Shown here piece after piece: positions 45,743-55,788 of a stretch of 64,000 nucleotides of DNA. The notes beneath the pieces are model-generated. The model did no database searches. It was not told the origin of the DNA and saw only the letters and a list, made by a program, of their open reading frames with translations. The stretch spans positions 301,687-365,686 of the forward strand of contig NZ_LTBC01000003.1 of the NCBI RefSeq assembly GCF_001594015.1, in the 5' to 3' direction. Each line of letters begins with the position of its first letter. Position 1 is the stretch's first letter. Source of the DNA: Moorella mulderi DSM 14980. Its GTDB lineage: Bacteria; Bacillota; DSM-521; Neomoorellales; Neomoorellaceae. Position numbers and translations under genes: made by a program.

Positions 45743-46675
45743 TTATTTCGTCCTCTCTTTGAGAATTTTACCGTTACAAAATACGTTCCATGCTTGCTTA
45801 CAAATGTGGCAATATGCATCCCTATATTCCTTACTTCTTGAAAAAACTAGTCGTATGGAAAATACGATAATGTATAACGCAGCCAATATTCTAGCAGATT
45901 TTCTACTGTAATGCTTTGAGAAAAAATATAGAAGACCTGATTTGCGCCACTCAAGAACCTTGGGTTTAATTCCTAATGAACTGCCACCCCCAAAGTGAAT
46001 AACACTTACATTAGGATCATAATAGATTCGCCAACCGTTTTTGGTCAGGCGATAAGAAAGCTCCATTTCTTCATGATACATAAAAAAGCTTTCATCGAAT
46101 TCGCCAACACTAGACACTACATCCTTTCGTAACAACAGACAAGCACCTGATGCATAATTTACAGGCATTATTTGTTTTACCTTACTAATTGGCAATACTT
46201 CTCTGAGTCTTTTTACCAAAGGGTCCAAGCCTAAAAGATGGCAGGCTTCCCGGAGAATTGATGGCCACCTATAAGTTGACCTTTGGACACTAAGATCTCT
46301 ATTTAATAATCTTGGCGCAACGCCTGCTGCATCAGGATAACGATATAAGGTATCTGATAACCGAGTTATTAAACCTTTATCTAACACTAATATATCGGTA
46401 TTTAACAAAAGAACTAGCTCTCCTGAAGCAACCTGTAAACCATCATTTACTGCACCTGCAAAGCCTTTATTAAATTGTTCTTTAATTAACTTAATACCAG
46501 CAAAGCAAGATTTAACCATATCCACACTACCATCATTAGATGCGTTATCTACTACAATAATCTCTGGTTTACTTTCTTCCTCAACGGTCTTTTGGAGGGT
46601 AGAAAGACAGTTGTATAGTAAATCTCGAGTGTTATAATTTGGGATTATGATAGAAACATTTGGCTGTTTAATCAC
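45743..46675 (-). CDS. Glycosyltransferase family 2 (rhamnosyltransferase-like)
   Basis: 310 residues. VSIIIPNYNTRDLLYNCL, IVVDNASNDGS and LLLNTDILV (DXD-like) are the GT2 core; FDESFFMYHEEMELSYRL is the acceptor loop of rhamnosyltransferase-type members, which fits the rml genes of this cluster. A C-terminal hydrophobic helix may associate with the membrane. Confidence 0.85.
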   Translation of the reverse strand: MIKQPNVSIIIPNYNTRDLLYNCLSTLQKTVEEESKPEIIVVDNASNDGSVDMVKSCFAGIKLIKEQFNKGFAGAVNDGLQVASGELVLLLNTDILVLDKGLITRLSDTLYRYPDAAGVAPRLLNRDLSVQRSTYRWPSILREACHLLGLDPLVKRLREVLPISKVKQIMPVNYASGACLLLRKDVVSSVGEFDESFFMYHEEMELSYRLTKNGWRIYYDPNVSVIHFGGGSSLGIKPKVLEWRKSGLLYFFSKHYSRKSARILAALYIIVFSIRLVFSRSKEYRDAYCHICKQAWNVFCNGKILKERTK

Positions 46676-46679
46676 TTTA

Positions 46680-47696
46680 CTACCCTCCTAAAAAGTCTCT
46701 TAAGTCATGCCCTCTCATGATTCTTGCTAAACCCTCAAGATTAAAGTGAAGGCTCGAAGCAATTATTCCAATCCTCGCGAGGATCATGATTATAAAACTA
46801 TCTGTCATATGTAACGCATTCCTAAACTCTTTTTCAGCTATATCCCACTGTCTACGTAGTAAACCGATTCTTCCTCTAGTTACATGTTTCATAGCAATTG
46901 ACCATGCCCATCGCCTCTTGATCAAACGATCATTAATTTCAAAAGATCTCAATAGAGTATCATGCGAATAGACTCCAAGGCAATGTGTAAAAATGTTCTG
47001 AAGAACCTGTGCATCATAACCATAGGTTACCGATCCATAGTGCCTTCTCCAAAAGCCTAATTTTTCAGGGACGTACCCAAATGGCCCGATTGTAGCCAAT
47101 TTAAAAACTGTTGGAAAGTCTGTTAACGGAACTTCATTTATCTTTTGAAAGCCTCCTATTGCTTCAAGACTCTCACGTTTAATCATTACTGTACATGGGA
47201 AGGTATAAATTGTACCCCCAGATAAGAGCATTTGGAATGCCATACTCCCAACAGGGTTGTTATTTCGAATCTCAGGTTTCAGCGAACGTGCAGGTCGAGC
47301 AGTGTAAATGAGGTTACCATTAGGGTTAGTTACCCCATAATCACCGTATGTAAGTATGGTGGAAGGTAATCTATGATGATATTGTACTTGTTTTTCTAAT
47401 TTATAAGAGGGCCAAAAATCATCTCCCTCAAGTATAGCTACCAGTTCACTGTCAGCAATCTTTAATGCTAAATTATAATTATCCGGAATACCTTTAGGTC
47501 CAGTCCCTAAACCTTCAAAAATCCGTATTCGGCGGTCTTCATGCATACTAATGAGTTCCCTAGTTTTGTCTGTTGATTTATCATCTACTACAATAAGTTC
47601 CCAATCGGTAAAGGACTGGTCTTTTATCGACTGAATGCATTGATTTATATATCTCTCATGGTTATACGTAATCGTAATAATACTCACACGTGGCAT
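46680..47696 (-). CDS. Glycosyltransferase family 2
   Basis: 338 residues. VSIITITYNHERYINQCI, IVVDDKSTDKT and AILEGDDFWP (DXD) define GT-A family 2; EKLGFWRRHYGSV follows. Overlaps the polymerase-like gene at its start. The C-terminal helical region (about residues 230-330) is not recognised. Confidence 0.85.
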   Translation of the reverse strand: MPRVSIITITYNHERYINQCIQSIKDQSFTDWELIVVDDKSTDKTRELISMHEDRRIRIFEGLGTGPKGIPDNYNLALKIADSELVAILEGDDFWPSYKLEKQVQYHHRLPSTILTYGDYGVTNPNGNLIYTARPARSLKPEIRNNNPVGSMAFQMLLSGGTIYTFPCTVMIKRESLEAIGGFQKINEVPLTDFPTVFKLATIGPFGYVPEKLGFWRRHYGSVTYGYDAQVLQNIFTHCLGVYSHDTLLRSFEINDRLIKRRWAWSIAMKHVTRGRIGLLRRQWDIAEKEFRNALHMTDSFIIMILARIGIIASSLHFNLEGLARIMRGHDLRDFLGG

Positions 47697-48975
47697 CAGT
47701 TTTCACCCGCTTACTAATTGAATTATCCAAATAAGCTAGTACAAGAGCAAAAGAATTAAAGGAAACCGAGTTAAGTAGGAAAGGATTTACGCTGCCTACA
47801 GCTATTAAGGCTAAACCACCTAATATTAATCCTAACAATTCAACATTTTTTCTGTACTTACCCCATCGGAGAAGGGGCTTTAGAAACCCAATAACCAGCA
47901 TACTCCAACAGAATATTCCTACCAGCCCCGAGTCAAATAGAATATCGAAGAAACTTAGTTCAAACATATATGGCGCACTTGAATTCCTTAGGTATCCACT
48001 GGGTAAAATGCTTCCTAACCCGTTTCCAAATAGTGGCCTTTGCAAAAAGCCTTTGATTAATTCTTGTGCACTCTCAAATCGAATGCCATTCGCTCTTTCA
48101 TTGATCGAGAACGAAGTTGTAAAACGATCCATCGCACTTGAAGGCAAAAGTAAGAATGAAAGTGTTATGAAAACCACGATAAACAGTAATACTTTTATCT
48201 TGGCGACACGAGCTAATAGCATTATTACTATAACGCTGATTAAACTGGTGATCATTAAAGCCCTTGAGCCTGTCAGGATTAGCGATATAGTACCAATTAT
48301 CATCGATGTGATTATTAACAATCGTATCAAAATAAAATAGCTATTTTGTTTCTGAACCAACAATCTTGAATTCATTACACCTACTAAAAATATTAGATTA
48401 AACATCACCCCTGCGTGAGCTGTCAAAACAATTCTATTTGTCCCATCAGGAAACCGCGTGAAGTTTCCCGGAAATAGCGAAAACGGAAACGTGTCAACGT
48501 TCGCCCCAAATAGGTACCCATATACTGTAACACCTCCAACAACTATTATCGACAATGACATTGCGACAATAAGCTGATACATCCCCGGGAGATGGCGTAG
48601 CCAGTTTATGTAGAGAAAATAAAGAAGTAAATATGCATATCCATTTCCCTCATCAATGATGAATCTAACATTATTACCATTCCAAAATCCAATGACGGAA
48701 AACATAACAGGGTATAAAATACCCAAAACAATGACTAGCCAATGGTAACTACCCTTAACGCTAATCCTTGAGTACCGCTTCATGAGTCCGCCAATAGACC
48801 ACATATAAAATGCCAGTATAAATAATATCATACGACCGGAAAGTGGCCCTACGGACAGCCATCGCCCTGAGCCACCTGCTATCACTTCAAAGACTATTAA
48901 GGGTAACAAAAATGTTTGAACGGAACATGTTAAATTTATCTGTTCTTTTTTTGTACTAGCTTCTAGGAACGTCAT
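47662..48975 (-). CDS. O-antigen polymerase/ligase-like membrane protein (Wzy)
   Basis: About 437 residues from ATG 48975 behind GGGGAG. Ten or more hydrophobic spans (for example MILFILAFYMWSIGG, LLIITSMIIGTISLILTGS) and a periplasmic loop near FGNGLGSILPSGYL, as in Wzy/WaaL proteins. It would join repeat units on the outer face of the membrane. Sequence conservation in this class is too low to distinguish polymerase from ligase. Confidence 0.75.
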   Translation of the reverse strand: MTFLEASTKKEQINLTCSVQTFLLPLIVFEVIAGGSGRWLSVGPLSGRMILFILAFYMWSIGGLMKRYSRISVKGSYHWLVIVLGILYPVMFSVIGFWNGNNVRFIIDEGNGYAYLLLYFLYINWLRHLPGMYQLIVAMSLSIIVVGGVTVYGYLFGANVDTFPFSLFPGNFTRFPDGTNRIVLTAHAGVMFNLIFLVGVMNSRLLVQKQNSYFILIRLLIITSMIIGTISLILTGSRALMITSLISVIVIMLLARVAKIKVLLFIVVFITLSFLLLPSSAMDRFTTSFSINERANGIRFESAQELIKGFLQRPLFGNGLGSILPSGYLRNSSAPYMFELSFFDILFDSGLVGIFCWSMLVIGFLKPLLRWGKYRKNVELLGLILGGLALIAVGSVNPFLLNSVSFNSFALVLAYLDNSISKRVKTDATCEYYYDYV

Positions 48976-48990
48976 AAATGAACTCCCCAT

Positions 48991-49199
48991 TTTTTACCGA
49001 GAGAAAGATTTATCAACTTAGATTCGGCAAGTTAAAGCGAAAGACCAGATATGGTAGACTCCCGTTCCTCTCTTTTATGACCACACCAAACGGAAGGTTC
49101 ATGTGTCCAATCAAAATTAGAGGGCTAAAGAGATAATATTTCAGATATTAAGATAAGGTGTTTAACGTTTTTACGTAGGCCCTAATTACCTAGAAGATA
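48991..49199. other. Intergenic region
   Basis: AT-rich, with no gene seen. It includes the region upstream of the polymerase gene and the tail of the IS256 relic. Confidence 0.4.
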
Positions 49200-49830
49200 T
49201 TATATTCATGCTGTGCTCGGCAGCATCATAAAGGTGGAGCAAATTCTGTGGCCACAATCAGGAAGGCCCAGGCGCAAAGAATGCCTTCTTTGCTTTTCCC
49301 TATACACCTTAAAGCTTTAAATACGGCAACGAGGATAGATAGGATACATTAAAGCTGGAAAGGTCGCGGTTCCTAAAGGCTTCGTATTCAGCTCGTAGAG
49401 TTTTAGTTACCTAACTGAAGCCCGTACGAATGATTATTTGTTCTCCGGTAATGTCCTTAAAAGCATCTTCAATATCCCTGATAGAAACCCCGAGTATACA
49501 TTTGGACAACCAGGCAGGCAAGAACATCTATATGAGTAGCAAGAGAAATTGCATCAAGCAGGAATCAAAAGGTACAGGGGTCTAACGTACATGTGGTACC
49601 GCTACAGTAATTGGTCTTTTTGCGGTCTGTACCTCTCTAGCCCGATATCCATTGCGATAACCGGTGAAGGGCTCACTCTTTTCCGGTGTTTTTACACGAA
49701 CGAGGAAATTGATGAATTCTTGTTCCAGAATTTTTTGGACCAGGCGCCTGGTGCCCAGACGCTTAAAACGCTACTATCTTCTTGCTTCTTGTAAACCTGC
49801 TTCTAAAAGTTTATGAATAGCTTACTTAAT
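49200..49830 (-). pseudogene. IS256 (mutator)-family transposase relic
   Basis: Across several frames and stops the minus strand reads EQEFINFLVRVKTPEKSE, GYRNGYRAREVQTAKR, PITVAVPHVR, QMYTRGFSIRDIEDAF, then LRAEYEAFRNRDLS and VSYL, which follows the N-terminal half of IS256 transposases in the right order (GYRNGYR, MYxRGxSxRDIE, LYxDAV). The DDE core is lost. It accounts for most of the 1-kb gap in the polysaccharide cluster. Confidence 0.75.
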
Positions 49831-50053
49831 GCGGAGAGAAGGTGGTATCTTATTTATAGGCCTGAGTTCCTTTCTCCCCTTCTAGGTGGGTAACTTACTT
49901 CTAAGTTTAACTCCGGCCTCTTAATTTTTACAGCACGTTTATGATGACATTACCTTTGGCCTTAGGCTTTATCTTAAATTACTGAAGAAAAGATTCATAT
50001 CAAAAATAGCTTTCAGTATCCTTTTACCTTCAGAAATAAGTACTAAGAGAAAG
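49831..50053. other. Intergenic region
   Basis: No gene seen. Between the IS256 relic and the end of the glycosyltransferase gene. Confidence 0.4.
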
Positions 50054-51178
50054 TTAAAGCGAAATCTTTTTTCTACGGAGTAATTGCTCATAGGCCGCAA
50101 GAGTTACTTGAGCTGCAATTTCCCATGTAAACTCTTTACGAATCCTTTCTCCTAACTCAAGTTTTCTTGGCGAGCTCCACGCACCAAGAATGGCTGACCT
50201 TATTGAGTCGATATCGGTTGGATTACAGTACCAAACAAAAGAACCAAAATATTCGTTAACTGGACCATAATAGCTAACCACACAATTGGCGCCATGAATC
50301 GCGGCCTCTAAGGTGGCTAGCCCAGGGCTTTCCCGCAAACTCGGCAAAGCGTGCACCTTCGCCCGCCGATAAAATAGGGGTAGAGAACGGTATGGGATTT
50401 CGCCCACGAAGTACGTATTACCACGCGCCTTTCCTAATTGGATACAATATCTCCCATATGCAGTCTCCAACCCTCTTCCAATAAATACGAGGGGTATATC
50501 GGGGTTCCGAGAAAGAGCCTGTATTAAAGTCGATTGACCTTTGATTGGCTCAATTCTACCAACCTCAAGTACGTACTCGGAAGGAAGCTCTTGGAGCTTA
50601 AGCCTTTCGTAATCTGTTTCTGGTTCTGTCACCGTTTCCCCCGGCTCAACGGCATTTGGAACAACGACCGCTTTAGCGCGCAAATAAGGTACATTGAACA
50701 GTAATGCAAGTAATTCTAGCTCCGCGTACGAGTTCGGTAGTAACAAATCGGCTGTTACCAGCATATTACGGCTCCACTGCCAAAGTTTCCTTCTAAACGG
50801 ATACCTAACGATCCGCCTGGTTATCACTGGTAAAAAGGGATGAATATGTCCCAAAACAGAGGTAATCTTCCTTTCTCCATACGGATAAACATACGCCACT
50901 TGCCAGTCGATATTCCGCAGATCCCAGTAAATCGGTGATAGGACGACCGCGACACCTTGCTGTTTTGCACGTTGCACCTGTTGGATTCCGGTTTTACTCG
51001 TCTGAATATTAAATATGTGCACTAGATCATAACCATTTAAGTTAGGTACTACGTCTGAGCTAATATCAACCGCAACCCCGAGCCGTTTAAGACTCTCGCC
51101 AGTTTTGATAACTTGGGTGGTATCGCCACCCCATTTTTCCAAGAAGTCAATCCTGCTGTTTAGAAGAAGTACCCGCAA
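50054..51178 (-). CDS. Glycosyltransferase family 4
   Basis: 374 residues. GGDTTQVIKTGESLKRLGV at the N-terminus, SYAELELLALLF, YVLEVGRIEPIKGQ, and LRESPGLATLEAAIHGANCV with the GT-B E...E motif. A retaining transferase of unknown sugar specificity. Separated by about 90 bases from the methyltransferase gene. Confidence 0.85.
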   Translation of the reverse strand: MRVLLLNSRIDFLEKWGGDTTQVIKTGESLKRLGVAVDISSDVVPNLNGYDLVHIFNIQTSKTGIQQVQRAKQQGVAVVLSPIYWDLRNIDWQVAYVYPYGERKITSVLGHIHPFLPVITRRIVRYPFRRKLWQWSRNMLVTADLLLPNSYAELELLALLFNVPYLRAKAVVVPNAVEPGETVTEPETDYERLKLQELPSEYVLEVGRIEPIKGQSTLIQALSRNPDIPLVFIGRGLETAYGRYCIQLGKARGNTYFVGEIPYRSLPLFYRRAKVHALPSLRESPGLATLEAAIHGANCVVSYYGPVNEYFGSFVWYCNPTDIDSIRSAILGAWSSPRKLELGERIRKEFTWEIAAQVTLAAYEQLLRRKKISL

Positions 51179-51265
51179 CTAAATTCTCCCTTCCTTGTGG
51201 CCATAGTTCAGTATAGAAGAGTTCTTCTGCTTTTCATTTTCTAAAAGAAAAACTCTAACCGTTGT

Positions 51266-52228
51266 CTACTCAGATGCATTCTTTTGGAATACAACCAATA
51301 CTGTGTGTCCCTGCCCAAATCGGTTCCATCGAAGATCGGCTGGTGGCCTTACCAACCCTAAATCTTTGGCCAAATCATAGGCTCTCTGGATGCCTGGGAT
51401 CTTTTTAATAGCCCTTCGAAATTTCGCGGTGGTGGTTGTATGCTGTGTCGGCATGTGGCCGGATCCTCTGGTATACCACTCAACCATGCTCAACCCAAAG
51501 CGGTGACCTAAACGTGTTAAGAACTCATCGGACAAGAAATATAAGTGCTCAAAACTCGTTTGGAACCCTGCCCAGGCATTCCCAATAATTTTTGCCATTC
51601 GGTAGTTGGGTGTTGATATGACTACCAGCCCTCCCGGGCGAACAACAGATGCTAGTTTCGCCATAAATGTTGAAGGACTTAAGGTATGTTCAATAACCTC
51701 CAGGGCTACGGTAACATCGAAAGAATCTTGTGTCAATGGCGCCGCTTCCAAAGTTGTGTTGATTATCTCTAGATCGAAGCGACGCCTAGCCGTCTGGGCC
51801 GCCCATTCGCTTCCCTCTACGCCTAAAACACTCGCGCCAGCTTCGCGCGCCAGGAACAGGAGTTCACCAGTAGCACATCCAACCTCGAGAAACCGAATAC
51901 CTCTCAAAGGATAATGCTTCTCAATGATTTTGATGATAGGACCGAAAATAAGTTGAATTTCTGAAACTTTAGTCCACCCATAACTTTGGTAGCCTACATT
52001 TGTCTCGCCGTCTTTCCTGAAATAGCTTTCCCCATATAATGATGACAAGAACTCTGGTTTGGGCAGTTGGGCAAGAAACGCAAGCCCACAGTGCAAGCAC
52101 TCCAAAACCTGCATTCCATCCCCACGTACAGCTACGGGCAGAAAGTCCTTGTGACCGCAAAAGTCACAGACAGCAACATTAAAGAAACCTTCCCTAAGGG
52201 AGGACAATTTGGTCGGGCTCTGGGTCAT
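51266..52228 (-). CDS. SAM-dependent methyltransferase with N-terminal zinc-ribbon-like Cys
   Basis: 320 residues. CDFCGHKDFLPVAVRGDGM plus CLHCGLAF form a Cys4 motif, then IRFLEVGCATGELLFLARE (SAM site), VTVALEVIEHTLSP and RPGGLVVISTPNYR. This domain layout is usual for methyltransferases of sugar or glycan modification. It overlaps the flippase gene by 4 bases. Confidence 0.85.
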   Translation of the reverse strand: MTQSPTKLSSLREGFFNVAVCDFCGHKDFLPVAVRGDGMQVLECLHCGLAFLAQLPKPEFLSSLYGESYFRKDGETNVGYQSYGWTKVSEIQLIFGPIIKIIEKHYPLRGIRFLEVGCATGELLFLAREAGASVLGVEGSEWAAQTARRRFDLEIINTTLEAAPLTQDSFDVTVALEVIEHTLSPSTFMAKLASVVRPGGLVVISTPNYRMAKIIGNAWAGFQTSFEHLYFLSDEFLTRLGHRFGLSMVEWYTRGSGHMPTQHTTTTAKFRRAIKKIPGIQRAYDLAKDLGLVRPPADLRWNRFGQGHTVLVVFQKNASE

Positions 52229-53790
52229 ATTCTAAACCTCCTTGGTATGGCGCTTTCGCGGAATGTGCCAAGCACCTGCGTCAAACCCCGCTTAATGGTT
52301 TTCGGCGAGGAGTGCCAAGCACCAGCAACGAGTACCCCCGCCAAGAGCCCGCTGCCCACTACAGCGACCGTGGTACCCCGAGAAGCGATGGAAAGCGTGA
52401 TGTAGGTTACCAAGGTTAATGTTGCCACCATGGCTAACACTTCGCCCCACAGGCCACAACCACAGGTTCGAACCCCGAAGGCCAGAGCCCAAACAGCATG
52501 TACCGAATAAGCAAGCAGGTAGGCGGTAGCTAACCCGATCGCACCGAAGGGATTTACGAAAACGTATGTGAATGAGATGAGGACGAGTGCCCACCCCAGG
52601 TTCATTAGGAAACCAAGCCACATTTTACCGCTAGCGGCTATTAAAGCGCCAAAAAGCGAAAGCACTAACTGAACGTACGCGGTTAAGACCAAGGTGGTCA
52701 TTATAGTATAGCCATCCTGAAAAGCTGGGCCATACCACCCCATTATTACCCTTGACAGGCCAGTGAATACAACCACAACTGGTAGGAAAAACGTCCAAAT
52801 AAGACGAAAAAGATGGCCAATAAACTGCTGGACTCTTTCGCGCTCCCCCCTACTCCACGTTTCCGCCAGGATCGGGAGAGCAACGTTGCCAAGTAGATTG
52901 GGTATGAACAAAAGAACTACCCGCCATTGGTTGGCCGCGTTAAACAGCCCGAGGTCAGCATAACCGCCCACTCGCCTGGCCAAAAGCGTGGCGCACCACC
53001 AGGTAATAGGTGTTACCATCAGCCCAGAAGCCATAGCTGGCAATGAGAACCGCCATAAAACATTCCGCTCCTGCCACGCCTTTTTCCAGTTTAAAGACAC
53101 ATTATTACAGCGCAGCCGGCTGCGCAGAGCGGTGGCAAGTAATAAAGCTCGCAAAACCGAGTTGGCAACGAACGCCCCAACAGCCCCGATGAGACCGAAA
53201 TAAGATACGCCGGATATGGTAATTGGAAGGGATAGGACACCTTGCACAATGCTTACACGGGCGAGAAGGTGGAAATCCTCAAATCCATTGAGCGCGCCCG
53301 AAAGCGCTCCCTCGAGGCTACTAGAAACGATAGCCAGTGCCGCCAACTGCAGATAGGGTATTAATGATGGGGCATTAAGAGCAGTTGACGTTAGCAAAGG
53401 GGTTGCTACATAGGTAATGGCCAAAACTACACCACTAATAAGAAGGACTACCCCTAAAGATAAAGCGATAATCCCACCTACGCGATCAGGATCTTTGTTC
53501 CGTAGTGAGGACACATAGCGTGAATTTGTCGCCCCCATGCCGCTTTCTGAAACGATACCAAATAAGGCAATAGTGCCCGTAATAATACCAAATTCCCCGA
53601 AGGCTGTCTGACCGAGTATTCGGGCAGTAGCCACCGAGGAAATCAGTGTGCAAATGCGGGAGGCTACATTGCCAATAAGGAGCCACAGTGTACCTCGTAC
53701 CAGCCTGGAACCGAGGGAACCCAACAGGCTGGTAGCTATTGCGTCTTGTTGAGACTTTTCGTCACCGCTGAGTTCCTCAAATGTGGACAT
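52225..53790 (-). CDS. Oligosaccharide flippase (Wzx-like, MOP superfamily)
   Basis: 521 residues with about 12-14 membrane spans. N-terminal LVRGTLWLLIGNVASRICTL and ARILGQTAFGEFGIITGT are Wzx/PST hallmarks. It carries the lipid-linked repeat unit across the membrane. C-terminal tail beyond residue 490 is soluble. With the Wzy-like gene this makes a Wzx/Wzy-dependent pathway. Confidence 0.85.
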   Translation of the reverse strand: MSTFEELSGDEKSQQDAIATSLLGSLGSRLVRGTLWLLIGNVASRICTLISSVATARILGQTAFGEFGIITGTIALFGIVSESGMGATNSRYVSSLRNKDPDRVGGIIALSLGVVLLISGVVLAITYVATPLLTSTALNAPSLIPYLQLAALAIVSSSLEGALSGALNGFEDFHLLARVSIVQGVLSLPITISGVSYFGLIGAVGAFVANSVLRALLLATALRSRLRCNNVSLNWKKAWQERNVLWRFSLPAMASGLMVTPITWWCATLLARRVGGYADLGLFNAANQWRVVLLFIPNLLGNVALPILAETWSRGERERVQQFIGHLFRLIWTFFLPVVVVFTGLSRVIMGWYGPAFQDGYTIMTTLVLTAYVQLVLSLFGALIAASGKMWLGFLMNLGWALVLISFTYVFVNPFGAIGLATAYLLAYSVHAVWALAFGVRTCGCGLWGEVLAMVATLTLVTYITLSIASRGTTVAVVGSGLLAGVLVAGAWHSSPKTIKRGLTQVLGTFRESAIPRRFRI

Positions 53791-53915
53791 ATCTATACTA
53801 TCCTCCGACAGAGCAGTTCTAGTGTCTTACGCTGGAAGATACTACTTATTAAATAAACTAATGATCAGGTATTCCCCAAGAAAGTCTCATTTTCTAGTCC
53901 ACCACTGTCAGCACC

Positions 53916-54923
53916 TCATACCACTTCTCCACGTACTCCTGGCGCTCCACCACTTTTAACCCTTTCCCACCAGATTCGATTGGCGGTGTACCAGATGATA
54001 AGGTCGTAGAGACCTGTCGTGAAGTCCCTCTGTGGACGCCAAGAGAAAGTTGTTTCGATATGGGCCGGGTTGATGGCGTAGCGCCAGTCGTGGCCAGGCC
54101 GGTCTTTCACAAAGGCGATCAGACTTTCGGGTTTATTCATCAGCCGGAGAATAGTTTTGACGATGTCCAGATTGGTATGTTCGTTGTTGGCACCGATATT
54201 GTAAACCTCTCCCGCCTGCCCTTTTTGTAAAACCAGATCCAGGGCGCGGCAGTGGTCCTCGACGTGGATCCAATCCCGGACGTTCTGGCCGTCGCCGTAG
54301 ACGGGGATGGGTTTATCGGCCAGGGCGTTCAGGATGATGGTCGGGATGAACTTCTCCGGGTGCTGGTAGGGGCCGTAGTTGTTGCTGCAGCGGGTGATGA
54401 CCACCGGCAGGCCGTAGGTGACGAAGTAGGCCCGGCACATGAGGTCGGCGGCGGCTTTGCTGGCCGAGTAGGGGCTGTTGGGCCGGATGGGGCTTTCTTC
54501 GGTGAAGGGCGGGTCATCCGGCCCTAGGGAGCCGTAGACCTCGTCGGTGGATACCTGGAGGAATTTCCGGACGCCGTGCTGCCGGGCGGCCTCCAGCAAC
54601 ACCTGGGTGCCCTTTATGTTGGTCTCGATGAAGGGCGCCGGGTCCAGGATGCTGCGGTCCACGTGGGACTCGGCGGCCAGGTTGGTGACGAAGTCGAATT
54701 TTTCCTCCCGGAAAAGATGGTCGACCAACTCCCGGTCGGCTATGTCCCCACGGACAAAGCGGTAGCGGGGGTTGTCCTCTACGTCCTTCAGGTTTTCCAG
54801 GTTGCCGGCGTAGGTGAGCTTGTCCAGGTTGACTATGTACCAGTCGTGATGCTCTTTTAATATGTGGCGGATAAAGTTGGAGCCGATAAAGCCGGCGCCG
54901 CCGGTGACTAACAGCTTTACCAA
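53916..54923 (-). CDS. rmlB: dTDP-glucose 4,6-dehydratase
   Basis: 335 residues. LLVTGGAGFIGSNFIRHIL (NAD), STDEVYGSL, YSASKAAADLM (YxxxK) and RCSNNYGPYQHPEKFIP are complete. At the end WWERVKSGG is followed by APGVRGEVV in this frame, whereas a +1 frame gives QEYVEKWYEVL, the usual RmlB ending; a one-base insertion probably replaced the last 10 or so residues. Activity may survive because the core is complete. It makes dTDP-4-keto-6-deoxyglucose. Confidence 0.9.
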   Translation of the reverse strand: MVKLLVTGGAGFIGSNFIRHILKEHHDWYIVNLDKLTYAGNLENLKDVEDNPRYRFVRGDIADRELVDHLFREEKFDFVTNLAAESHVDRSILDPAPFIETNIKGTQVLLEAARQHGVRKFLQVSTDEVYGSLGPDDPPFTEESPIRPNSPYSASKAAADLMCRAYFVTYGLPVVITRCSNNYGPYQHPEKFIPTIILNALADKPIPVYGDGQNVRDWIHVEDHCRALDLVLQKGQAGEVYNIGANNEHTNLDIVKTILRLMNKPESLIAFVKDRPGHDWRYAINPAHIETTFSWRPQRDFTTGLYDLIIWYTANRIWWERVKSGGAPGVRGEVV

Positions 54924-55771
54924 TCCGTGTTTCTCCTCTCAGCAAAGTAGCGCTTCAGGGCTTCCTGCCAGGGTGGCAGGAGGTAGCCAATGGTTTCTTT
55001 TAACGGGAAGGGGTCCAGCACCGAGTAAGCCGGGCGCCGGGCCGGGCGCGGGAATCCGGCCGTGGTAATGGGTTTAATGTTTGTCTTAACACCTGCCGCG
55101 GCCAGGATTTCCTGCGCAAAGCGATACCAGGTGGTGGCTCCCTGGTTGGTGATATGATATACGCCGTAGCAGCCGCTTTCCACCAGGCATACAAGTGCGC
55201 GGGCCAGGTCTATTGTATAAGTGGGACAGCCCCACTGGTCGTCGACTACGGTAAGGGTATCCTTTTCCCGGGCCAGTTTCAGGATGGTTTCGACAAAGTT
55301 CGGGCCGCCGGGGCCGAAGAGCCAGGAGGTGCGGACCAGGTAATAACGGGGCGCTATGGTTTCCAGGAAGCGTTCCCCCAGGTACTTGCTGCGGCCGTAG
55401 GCGTTAACGGGATGCCTCGCGTCATAGATATTCCAGGGCTCATTTTTTTGCCCGTCGAAGACGTAATCGGTGCTGATGTGGACCAGCACGGCACCTGTCT
55501 CTTTACAGGCCAGGGCGAGATTCCTTACGCCCAGGGCGTTGACCTGTACGGCCGCCTCGTAATCGGTTTCGGCCTGGTCGACTTTGGTGTAGGCGGCGCA
55601 GTTTATTATGACTTCCGGGGTGTATTCTGCCAAGGCCTGCTTGACTGCTGCCAGGCCGGTTATGTCCAGCCGGGCATGGTTTAGAGCCGTAACGGTATGG
55701 TTACGGCCCTGGAATTCCCGGGTTACGGCCTGGCCCAGCATGCCCCCGGCTCCTGTTACCAGGATACGCAT
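54917..55771 (-). CDS. rmlD: dTDP-4-dehydrorhamnose reductase
   Basis: About 284 residues from ATG 55771; the frame extends upstream through rmlC, but the family start is MRILVTGAGGMLGQAV. STDYVFDG, VNAYGRSKYLGE (YxxxK) and RTSWLFGPGG are RmlD motifs. Last step of dTDP-L-rhamnose synthesis. A decayed copy of its 3' end lies at 59491-59602. Confidence 0.92.
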   Translation of the reverse strand: MRILVTGAGGMLGQAVTREFQGRNHTVTALNHARLDITGLAAVKQALAEYTPEVIINCAAYTKVDQAETDYEAAVQVNALGVRNLALACKETGAVLVHISTDYVFDGQKNEPWNIYDARHPVNAYGRSKYLGERFLETIAPRYYLVRTSWLFGPGGPNFVETILKLAREKDTLTVVDDQWGCPTYTIDLARALVCLVESGCYGVYHITNQGATTWYRFAQEILAAAGVKTNIKPITTAGFPRPARRPAYSVLDPFPLKETIGYLLPPWQEALKRYFAERRNTDW

Positions 55772-55788
55772 CCGGCCTGTCGCTCCTT

